Positions 28,319 through 35,817 of a DNA stretch of 64,000 nt are shown piece by piece (within the stretch, counting starts at the first letter, position 1; every line of letters starts with the position of its first letter). The DNA lies in NCBI RefSeq assembly GCF_011516645.4, contig NZ_CP088285.1, forward strand, positions 5,288,501-5,352,500. Reading direction: 5' to 3'. The position numbers were made by a program, and so were the translations under genes. This DNA is from Bradyrhizobium septentrionale. GTDB lineage: Bacteria > Pseudomonadota > Alphaproteobacteria > Rhizobiales > Xanthobacteraceae. The notes below the pieces were generated by a model. That model was given only the letters and a program-made list of their open reading frames with translations. It was not told the DNA's origin and searched no databases.

Positions 28319-28746
28319 CATCGCAGGTCAGGCGGCGGCACATGCGTGCTGCTCCGGGCGCGCCCACGCGAATGTTCTTTGTGAAAGCCCGCATCGACCG
28401 CTCGCCGAACACAGGCAAAGCTGGCGCGCCACGGCCGATGAAGATGGGCACTATTGCCTCGCCGTGGCGCTATGACGCAATGACCGCCCAAGCGATGCGG
28501 CCGGATCGCCTGCGACGGACTGCGATCTTGCGCTACGCTTTATGGCGGCTGTCTTCCCGATTTCACTGGTGGTTCCGAATACCTTCGATAGCGGTCCTTT
28601 CGACCAGTCTTGGGATCGACGTGATGGGCCAGCTGTCGACCTCACAGGTACGGCCCGCATCACGTTCGGAGCGGTCGCTTTGAGATGGAGCACGGATTAC
28701 CGAAAGGGCGAGTGTCCCAGGTTCCTCGCCCCCCGCGTTGCGACTA
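28319..28746 (+). repeat. Probable dispersed repeat or IS remnant carrying direct repeat copy 2
   Basis: It holds the second copy of the 31-base direct repeat (28424-28454). A frame reading MGTIASPWRYDAMTAQAMRP and LRRTAILRYALW looks like a piece I associate with repeated segments in rhizobial islands. There is no complete gene. Identity as a specific element not established. Confidence 0.35.
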
Positions 28747-29430
28747 TCAATCTCCTGTGCCGATTTTCGGCTCTGTGCCGGTCAGCAACCTCTTAATGTC
28801 GTCACGATGCTTCCAGGCAGTGACTACCGCCATGAGGGCCGTAGCCCACGTCATGACTTCGTGCTGACGATATAGTTCCCAGAAGACCATACTTGTTGTA
28901 CCCATGGGTTGGGTGCCCAAGTAGAACGCCAGCGCGGCGACGACTGCCGCGAGCAGCGAGGCCAGGGATGAATTCCGCGTAGCACGAGCAACGATCAGCC
29001 ATGTGATACAGAACGCAAGTGCCGCCGGCCACCACCAGCCGATTAGCACGCCGAGGTATATGCCAAACCCATTGCCACCTCGAAAACCGCGCCAGATCGG
29101 AAACAAGTGACCTAGAAAGGCGGCAACGCCTGCCGCAAACCATACCGAAAATTCTTGACTAAGGTCCGCGCTCGTTGAGCCGTCATTGAACGCACGAGCC
29201 AGCCAAAAGGCGACTAGTACAGCCATCGCACCTTTTACGACATCTAGGATGAGCGGCTCGGTCGTCCGCAGGTTGCCCAAAATAGTCTTGCGATTACCCT
29301 GAACGGCTTCGGCCTTCTTCTGAAGCACCTCGGACGGTAACGAGCCGACCAGATAGCCAAAAATTGCGCCCAGGATTTGCGCGTAAGCTTCAGTTTCCGA
29401 TGTCAATGTCCACAAGACAGTCGACCTCAT
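28747..29430 (-). CDS. PlsY-like integral membrane protein
   Basis: A 227-residue protein with about six hydrophobic segments. GYLVGSLPSEVL resembles PlsY motif 1 (GYLxGSxP), and HLFPIWRGFRGGNGFGIYLG resembles the motif HxxPxFxxFKGGKGxAT. The middle motif, normally GNxGATN, reads GNLRTTE here, so key catalytic residues differ. PlsY makes lysophosphatidic acid from acyl phosphate and glycerol 3-phosphate. This protein may be a divergent or inactive homologue. No ribosome binding site is obvious before ATG 29430. The housekeeping plsY is presumably elsewhere. Confidence 0.5.
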   Translation of the reverse strand: MRSTVLWTLTSETEAYAQILGAIFGYLVGSLPSEVLQKKAEAVQGNRKTILGNLRTTEPLILDVVKGAMAVLVAFWLARAFNDGSTSADLSQEFSVWFAAGVAAFLGHLFPIWRGFRGGNGFGIYLGVLIGWWWPAALAFCITWLIVARATRNSSLASLLAAVVAALAFYLGTQPMGTTSMVFWELYRQHEVMTWATALMAVVTAWKHRDDIKRLLTGTEPKIGTGD

Positions 29431-30134
29431 GAATTAATTCGGTGAGCGGCCCATTCTTCCAACGTGTCCTGAACTTATTGCCGGATGGTTAGCGCCAGTG
29501 TCGGCTTCCCAGGTTGCGACCGTCCGTCTCGTGCAAAAGCTGCCGTCGGGCTGCTCCGGGTCATTCGCGTCGATATTGCCACATCCGCTCTCTCGTCTGC
29601 TATCGACAATACCTGATACTACCGACCGAGGGCCGCGTGCTTGTCATCAAGATGACGGGCACAGACCACGATCGATTAGGACGGCTAGATAAAAGCGACG
29701 GTGTCGCTCCGTGCCGTCGGGGATCGTAAGTGTTTGTCTGCACATTGTTTTGGATGGCACTGCAGCGGCACCGTATTAGGCGGCCTGGTGCCATTCGAAC
29801 CGAGAAAGCATTCAAAATCAACGTTCCGAGCGGCATCATTCGCAGCGTAGCGTCCAGTTGTGCAGGCTCGGCATGGAGGCCCGCCATGATCGCATGCGAG
29901 ACCGCTGCCGGACCAACGGAACGCCGTCAAGGCTCGCGCTTTGCGCGACCGGCTCCGCCGGCTTGCGGCCTTGACTGCGCTCCGATGGCCCGGCCTTTGC
30001 TGCCATGCGATCATAGCTTGCTCTGCGCGATTGCGCTCAGCCGGCAGACGAAGCGCGAGGTCGGAGCACAGCAGCGTGATGTAGCGCGCGCTTCGGCTGT
30101 TCAGTGGATCGGCCAAGCTTGCCACAATGGCGCC
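29431..30134. other. Long spacer with no supportable gene
   Basis: About 700 bases. Frames on both strands are open because of G+C content but show no recognisable domain and overlap one another. Nothing structural seen. Confidence 0.45.
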
Positions 30135-30368
30135 ATGGCTCGCTCTCAAGAATCGCAGCGGCGCGTGTCGACCAACGTGCAATGCGACGATCTCTACGAC
30201 TATGCAGTGGCGCCCGCGCGTCCTAGCCGGCGAGGAGCGAAGCGCACTTCGGTGACATGGACGGTGACGGATGACTGGCCGGAAGACGTGCCGGTTGCTG
30301 AAGCCGAGATCGCCGTCTTTGAGGCTTGGTTCGGCGACCTGTTCGACGAGCTGTTTGGAGACGGCTAA
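30135..30368 (+). CDS. Small acidic protein in operon with the serine recombinase
   Basis: A 77-residue protein from ATG 30135 (MARSQESQRRVSTNVQCDDL) ending in a very acidic, Trp-containing tail (EIAVFEAWFGDLFDELFGDG). Its stop lies 13 bases before the recombinase ATG, so the two are co-transcribed. It could be a recombinase accessory or directionality factor, but nothing in the sequence proves this. The start is the ATG giving the best hydrophilic N terminus; a longer upstream frame is unlikely. Confidence 0.5.
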   Translation: MARSQESQRRVSTNVQCDDLYDYAVAPARPSRRGAKRTSVTWTVTDDWPEDVPVAEAEIAVFEAWFGDLFDELFGDG

Positions 30369-30381
30369 GGGGGAAATCACC

Positions 30382-32217
30382 ATGGCAGCGACGGTTCGGG
30401 CGGCTCTCTACCTGCGGGTCTCGACGGGGCGGCAAGCAGACAGCGATCTTTCTATCCCGGATCAGCGCCGCCAGGCGAAGGCTCATTGTGCGTCTCGTGG
30501 GTGGGAGATCGTCGCTGACTATGTCGAGCCCGGAGCGTCCGCGACCGACGATCGGCGGCCGGAGTTCCAGCGCATGATCGACGCGGCGACGGTCAAGCCG
30601 CCGGCGTTCGACGTGATCCTGGTCCACAGCTTCAGCCGCTTCTTCCGCGACCAGTTCCAGCTTGAGTTTTATGTCCGCCGGCTCGCCAAGAATGGCGTGC
30701 GGCTGGTGTCGATCACGCAGGAACTCGGCGATGATCCGATGAGCAACATGATCCGCCAAATCATGGCACTGTTCGACGAATATCAGTCCAAGGAGAATGC
30801 CAAGCACACGCTGCGAGCGATGAAGGAGAACGCACGGCAAGGCTTCTGGAATGGCGCGTTGCCGCCGATCGGTTACCGTATCGTGGAAGCCAGTGAGCAG
30901 CGCGGCCATCGCACCAAGAAGACGCTGGAGATCGATCCTATCCAGGCCAAGACCGTGCGGCTGATCTATCGCCTGGCGCGCGAAGGAAGCGGCTCATCCG
31001 GGTCGATGGGCGTCAAATCGATCGCCAAGCATCTGAACGAAGCCGGCATCCGAACGCGCGATGGCGGACGCTGGGGCGTCGATGCCGTGCACAAGGTACT
31101 AACGCGAACCACGTACATCGGCCGTCACCGGTTCAACACCAAATTTTGGAAGACCCGCGAGCGCAAACCGGACGCCGAGGTGGTGGAAATGGCGGTGCCG
31201 CCGATCATCGATGCGGCCGAGTTCGAGGCCGTGCAGATGCTACTCAAGACGCGCTGCCCGGCGCTGACCGCGCCGCGCGTCGTCAGCGGACCGACCCTCC
31301 TTACCGGCATCTGCTTTTGCGCCACCTGCGGCGGCGCGATGACACTGAGGACCGGGAAGAGTGGACGGTACAGGTACTACACGTGCTCGACCAAGGCCCG
31401 GCAGGGCGAGACCGGCTGCAAAGGCCGCACCGTTCCGATGGAAAAGCTCGACAGCGTCGTAGCCGAGCACATCGAGCACCGCCTTTTGCAGCCCAAACGT
31501 CTCGAGGAAGTCTTATCGGCCGTCCTGCATCGCCGGAAGGAGCGCGCCGAGCGCCGAACGACGCATATCGCCGAATTGCGCAAGCGTGCGGCCGAAGCGG
31601 AAGCCAAACTCAAGCGGCTATACGACGCCATCGAAAACGGGATCGCCGACGTCTCAGACCCGATGCTCAAGGAGCGTGTAACCGAGCTGAAGTCGATCCG
31701 CGACCAGGCCCGCGCCGACGCGGAGCGGGGCGAGGGTGCGCTGGATCGGGCTGGGCCGAGCATCACACCCCAGGCGCTCAAGACCTTCGCCAGCCAGGCC
31801 CGCCGGCGCATGCGGACCGAACAGGGCGGCTACCGCCGCGATCACCTGCGCGCGCTGGCCCAGCGCATCGAGGTGGACGCGAAAGAAGTTCGCATCATGG
31901 GATCGAAAAGCGTGCTCTTGCGCACTCTCGTCGCCGCGTCCGGCGCAAAATCGGCAGGTTTTGGAGTGCCCAGTTTTGTACCGAAATGGCGCACCCGACA
32001 CGATTCGAACGTGTGGGACGCCTTCGGAGGGCGACGCTCTATCCAACTGAGCTACGGGTGCATTCTGCTAACGTGCTGCTTACGTGAATTTGTTGCGAGT
32101 GTGAAGCGGCGCGCAACGTCCTCGCAAGTCTCTGAATTCCGGGCCTCTTTCGAACTCCTTTTTTGCTCCTACTGGGTTGACACATGCCTTCGGAGGGCAG
32201 CGGTCAATCTGCGCTGA
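30382..32217 (+). CDS. Large serine recombinase (site-specific integrase)
   Basis: A frame of 611 residues. The resolvase domain has catalytic Ser14 in LYLRVSTGRQ and the partner segment VHSFSRFFRDQFQLEFYVRR. A recombinase domain is followed by a zinc ribbon (CFCATCGGAMTLR then YYTCSTKARQGETGC) and a coiled region (AELRKRAAEAEAKLKRLYDA). An AAGGGGG site eight bases before ATG 30382 fixes the start. Beyond about residue 535 the frame reads antisense through the tRNA-Arg gene, so the last 75 or so residues are probably not native. It is intact up to there. It likely integrated an element at the tRNA-Arg 3' end. Confidence 0.85.
   Translation: MAATVRAALYLRVSTGRQADSDLSIPDQRRQAKAHCASRGWEIVADYVEPGASATDDRRPEFQRMIDAATVKPPAFDVILVHSFSRFFRDQFQLEFYVRRLAKNGVRLVSITQELGDDPMSNMIRQIMALFDEYQSKENAKHTLRAMKENARQGFWNGALPPIGYRIVEASEQRGHRTKKTLEIDPIQAKTVRLIYRLAREGSGSSGSMGVKSIAKHLNEAGIRTRDGGRWGVDAVHKVLTRTTYIGRHRFNTKFWKTRERKPDAEVVEMAVPPIIDAAEFEAVQMLLKTRCPALTAPRVVSGPTLLTGICFCATCGGAMTLRTGKSGRYRYYTCSTKARQGETGCKGRTVPMEKLDSVVAEHIEHRLLQPKRLEEVLSAVLHRRKERAERRTTHIAELRKRAAEAEAKLKRLYDAIENGIADVSDPMLKERVTELKSIRDQARADAERGEGALDRAGPSITPQALKTFASQARRRMRTEQGGYRRDHLRALAQRIEVDAKEVRIMGSKSVLLRTLVAASGAKSAGFGVPSFVPKWRTRHDSNVWDAFGGRRSIQLSYGCILLTCCLREFVASVKRRATSSQVSEFRASFELLFCSYWVDTCLRRAAVNLR
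31987..32061 (-). tRNA. tRNA-Arg (anticodon CCG)
   Basis: The minus strand gives acceptor GCACCCG paired with CGGGTGC, a D arm with AGTTGGATA loop, anticodon loop CTCCGAA (anticodon CCG) on a GCC/GGC stem, T arm ACACG-TTCGAAT-CGTGT, discriminator G, and an encoded CCA. All stems pair, so the gene looks functional. Its 3' end points at the recombinase gene, the usual position for an integration site. Confidence 0.93.
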
Positions 32218-32278
32218 AGTGTCAGATCCGGCGCGTGTAGTTGTGGCGTTTAACTAGGCGGAAAAGCGTAGAGCATTA

Positions 32279-32430
32279 GGCCTGCGTGCCGCGCTTTATC
32301 GGCATTACCTTCTTGGGATCGAGCCAGTGGTCGATCCGATCAGCCCAATGCTGCATCAGCTTCGTGCGCGAGCCGATTAGCGCGAGCGGTCCGTGCTTCT
32401 TGTAGAGCCCTTCCACAGTCGAATTATCTA
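32279..32430 (-). pseudogene. C-terminal fragment of an unidentified protein
   Basis: The minus frame reads STVEGLYKKHGPLALIGSRT and KLMQHWADRIDHWLD, ending at a TAA near 32279. It looks like a genuine C terminus, possibly of an integrase or replication protein, but I cannot assign it. The upstream side is cut by the IS1380-family element at 32428. Confidence 0.35.
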
Positions 32431-34071
32431 GCCCGTCCTATTCGTGAGAGTGCGTTTTTTTTAGTCCGATTGATGTGGCCGCACATCTGCTCTGACGAGG
32501 CGCGCGGGATTGCCTTCGGCTTTTCACCGCCTGACGACCCGTACTTTGCAACGCGCTTGAGGTGTAGGTTGGGCGAACGGGGGGCGGACGCCCCGCCGGT
32601 CAAGGACCGAGCGGCAGCAGCGCGCCTGGCAAGCCGCGGATCAGGTCGGCTTCGGGACATGCCGCGGCAAACGCAAGGCGAATGCGGCTCGTGGTCTCGA
32701 CGACACGGGCAGCGAGTTTCAAGAGCCGAAGACGCAGCGTCGCGAACTCGGCTGTGGCCAATTCCCGGGCTTTGGGAATCGCGTCGCGCACGGTCAGCAT
32801 CAGCCAATAAGCGGCGGTGTGGAGAACGAGGCGGACTTGATTGGCGAGCGCCGAACGGCAGCTGGTGCGATCGGAGGCGAGCTGTGTCTTATGCAGCTTG
32901 ATCAGATTCTCGGCTTGGCCGCGCGCGCAATACAGGCTGTCGTAGATCCACTCGGCCGAGCCGACATCGAGGCTGGTGACGACGAAGCGGATGTCGAGGC
33001 CGAGCATCGTCGCCTCAATACGGACGACGGTGCGCCGTTCGCGATCCCAGGACTTTGCCTTGTGGCGCGTCTCGGTATAGCCACGCAGAACCGGCAGGTT
33101 CTCGATGGCGCGTCGCGTGCGGATGTCGTCGGCGGCCTCGTCGACTTTTCTGGCGAGCGGCTTGGTGCCGGACAGACCGAAGATGTAGTCGATGCCGTTG
33201 GTCTCGCACCACGTCATGGCCTCCGGCCGAGCATAGTGCGCCCGTCGCCACGGAACGTAATTCGCGTGTTGTGCCACCGCGTCCGGATATGCCGTATCAG
33301 GCGGCGCAGATGGGCACGCACCTCGACGCCGCCCGGCGTCTTGCCGGGCCGCAGCACGACCGCCACGGGCCGGCTCTTCTCCGTGTCGTAGACGTGGATC
33401 GGCAGGAAGCAGCGTTCGTCATAATGAGCGTTGAACAGCGAGAGCTGCTGATGGCCGTGGACGACATCGCAGGTATCATCGATGTCGAGCGTGACGGATG
33501 CCGGCTCGCGCGGGTAGCTATCCATCCATGCGTCGACCAAAGTGTAGGTCAGTCGGATCACGTCGCGCAGGCGCGGAGCATTCTCCAGCCGCGACAGCGT
33601 CGGTTGGGAACACAGATCGCGACCCGTGTCCGGCAGCCGTCCGCAGGCCAGCTTGAATGCGGGATCGGACCGCAGATGATCGAGGTCGTCGGCGTCCTCG
33701 TAGCCGCAGCAGATCGCGAACATGCGCGCGCGGAACATATCGACAAGGCTGTGCACGACCCGCGTCGGATCGCGCCGATCCGGGAACACCCGGGCCAAAT
33801 TGTCGGCCAAGCCGAGACGCCGCTCGGCCATCGCCAGAAGCATCACGCCCCCGTTCGAGGTCAGCCGACCGCCTACGAAGGCAGCTGTGACTTTCTTGGC
33901 GTGAACGGCTGGAAACGAGAAGGGCGGAATCGTATCATCGGTCATGGCGGGCGTGGTGTTCGCGGCTGAAGGTGATGGGGTTGGCTTTGCAACCGAATCC
34001 TACGCCGCATTAGCGCTTTACACCACGCTCGCCAGCCTCTCAGGCGCCCTCTGACGAATAAGACGGGCTAG
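32428..34071 (-). mobile_element. IS1380-family insertion sequence with CTAG target duplication
   Basis: The left end reads ctag then cccgtcctattcgtgag; the right end reads ctgacgaataagacggg then ctag. The inverted repeats match except at a few positions, and ctag is duplicated on both sides. The element proper is about 32432-34067 (1.64 kb). The transposase inside is of the IS1380 type but frameshifted. Confidence 0.75.
32600..33945 (-). pseudogene. IS1380-family transposase, one frameshift
   Basis: The first frame from 33945 contains AFVGGRLTSNGGVMLLAMAE, SLVDMFRARMFAICCGYEDA and the catalytic segment SVTLDIDDTCDVVHGHQQLS. It ends at FRGDGR near 33225. The second frame continues with HYARPEAMTWCETNGIDYIF and WIYDSLYCARGQAENLIKLH (Glu region) to a stop at 32600. 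A one-base change would restore the gene. The homology is unambiguous. Confidence 0.8.
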
Positions 34072-34136
34072 ATGTCGCCAAGGAATCCGACTTGGTCGCG
34101 CTCGCCCAATATCATCTCAACGCTAACAACAATACG

Positions 34137-35114
34137 CTAGGCCAATGCCACGGCTATCCTTCGAGTGCCCGGTGCCGATGTCCAATTGTTCACCGCATGC
34201 GCCCAAGTTAGGTTGTTCAGAATAACAAGGTCCCCTGGTTTTAGCTTGAGAATAATCTCGTCACAAAAAAGTTTCTCGTAATCGGCGCCTGAACACCAGC
34301 TCCGTCCTGCATTAACGGGGTCCAGTTGGTGCAACTCAAAACCGTTCGGCGGGAACTTGAGAAGTTCTCGCTCCTGCAACATCCGAACGAAAAAGTGAAG
34401 ACAGCTTTGGTCAACACTACCAATGTTATCCCAAAGGACATTCACATCCCGCCCTAGGAGAAGGGAAAAGCTTCTTTTCGGCCTTGCCATAACAATCGCC
34501 AGCAAAAGGCCCGGGATCTCGGATTTCACCTCGGCTACTATTTGGTCATCTGGTACCAAATAGTCATCCGGCGAGCTCAGACGATAAAGTGCTTTTGCAC
34601 GAGTGATCATGCCCCGAGACAATGGCTTTGATCCAGGTAATATTTTTGTCGTTTTTTCTCGTAAAAGTCCCCATGCCTCACTTGTGTCGTCGATGTTCAA
34701 TAGGATTGTTTCTCCTCCGTCTTTACTATTCTCGAAACAATAAAAGCACGACAACTGCATATTAGATATTCTATCTCCTTCGGAATGCGGGGTGACAAAC
34801 TGATAATCATCTCGGGAATTAACGCTCATGAAGTATTTGTTGATCCGCCGTCGGTGACCAAGAAAATCGGAAAAGCCGGCCTCCAGCTCTAGCTTTTTTT
34901 GCAATCCCAGTTCACCGGCAATTTGATGTACGAGGCCGTCCGACTCGCTCGGTGAGACATTACGAATCAAAATGACACAGTCTCGACTGAGTGCCTCGAT
35001 CACGCAAGTCACATCCAAGCCGCTGCACCCAAGGGTCAACAGCATGCGCCGATGTGAGAGATCAGGAGTCAGTTGTGGTTGCGACATTCGCCGTGGACCC
35101 GTTCTTCGTCGCAT
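34137..35114 (-). CDS. Fe(II)/2-oxoglutarate-dependent oxygenase (TauD/clavaminate-synthase-like, HxE type)
   Basis: A protein of about 325 residues. The metal-binding set is His110-x-Glu112 in VTPHSEGDRISN and distal His306 in WAHAVNNW, followed by Arg in GTRRIAVALA, which binds 2-oxoglutarate. HxE instead of HxD is characteristic of the AsnO/VioC group, which hydroxylates free or carrier-bound amino acids for nonribosomal peptides. It is divergent from the NRPS starting 700 bases away, so a tailoring role is likely. The start is uncertain: ATG 35114 has GAGG about eight bases upstream, while 35087 and 35144 are alternatives. Intact. Substrate not readable from sequence. Confidence 0.75.
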   Translation of the reverse strand: MRRRTGPRRMSQPQLTPDLSHRRMLLTLGCSGLDVTCVIEALSRDCVILIRNVSPSESDGLVHQIAGELGLQKKLELEAGFSDFLGHRRRINKYFMSVNSRDDYQFVTPHSEGDRISNMQLSCFYCFENSKDGGETILLNIDDTSEAWGLLREKTTKILPGSKPLSRGMITRAKALYRLSSPDDYLVPDDQIVAEVKSEIPGLLLAIVMARPKRSFSLLLGRDVNVLWDNIGSVDQSCLHFFVRMLQERELLKFPPNGFELHQLDPVNAGRSWCSGADYEKLFCDEIILKLKPGDLVILNNLTWAHAVNNWTSAPGTRRIAVALA

Positions 35115-35387
35115 TCGTCGCCTCACGAGCAAGGGCCGTGCCACAGACGTCAGCGGGCATTAAGCGAAAACGCTACTTAGTGCCGAGCCCCGGCCAATCT
35201 GCGAAAACGCGATGCGTGGCGAACTTTGCAACATCGAGCGGAATCCCTGCCGCAGGACCCTCTCTCACTCGACGAGCAGACCACCTGGAGAAAGCAGCGG
35301 CGAGCATTTTGGCTCGCAAAGGCAATCCGGGCAAGGCGCGGGCGCCCGATCTTGAGTGGTCGTCGCTGTTGACGGCGCGTGCTGTTG

Positions 35388-35765
35388 TGTTGAGCTCTGT
35401 TCGGTTCAAGGCGTTAATGTCCCAAGCCCGACGGCATGACGGCAAAATTCTGGCAGCCCGGCGAGAAGCGAATTGTTTTCTTCAGAATGAGCTCGCAGAA
35501 GGTCATTGGCGCGTCCGTTACTTAACGTGAGCGCCAAGGAGATTCTGCTGTACGCGCGGTGATGACGGCGGCTGTTGCAGATCTTCCGACGACTTTGCGG
35601 ACGCCCATGCGGTGATCGTCGCCAATGACGTCCGTATTGTTGTGCTGAGCTGTGTCTGGTTCAGGACGTCGATGTCCCAAGTCCGACGGCGGCATTCCGA
35701 GCGAGGCGCGCGTTATTTCTTCAGGAAACGCTCGCAGTACGTCATTGGTATGTCGATTGCTTGAA
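35388..35765 (+). repeat. Imperfect tandem duplication in the NRPS upstream region
   Basis: The segments 35388-35528 and about 35637-35765 are similar. They share ttgtgttgagctctgt versus ttgtgctgagctgtgt, atgtcccaagcccgacgg versus atgtcccaagtccgacgg, and a later ttcttcag with gctcgcag and gtcattgg. The copies are about 250 bases apart and have small indels. The last copy ends just before the NRPS start, so the duplication may have duplicated a promoter region. Confidence 0.6.
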
Positions 35766-35817
35766 ATGCGGGGTGATCCGTTACGGCCTTCATCGTAACC
35801 CCTGTCTAAGAGTTCAG

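Noticed and set aside
27502..28683. 393-codon plus frame overlapping the creatininase gene
   Set aside because: Arg/Gly-rich, no domain, and out of phase with a well-supported enzyme gene.
29685..30909. Overlapping minus frames of 228-232 codons
   Set aside because: No motifs; they overlap each other and the strand opposite the serine recombinase and its small partner gene.
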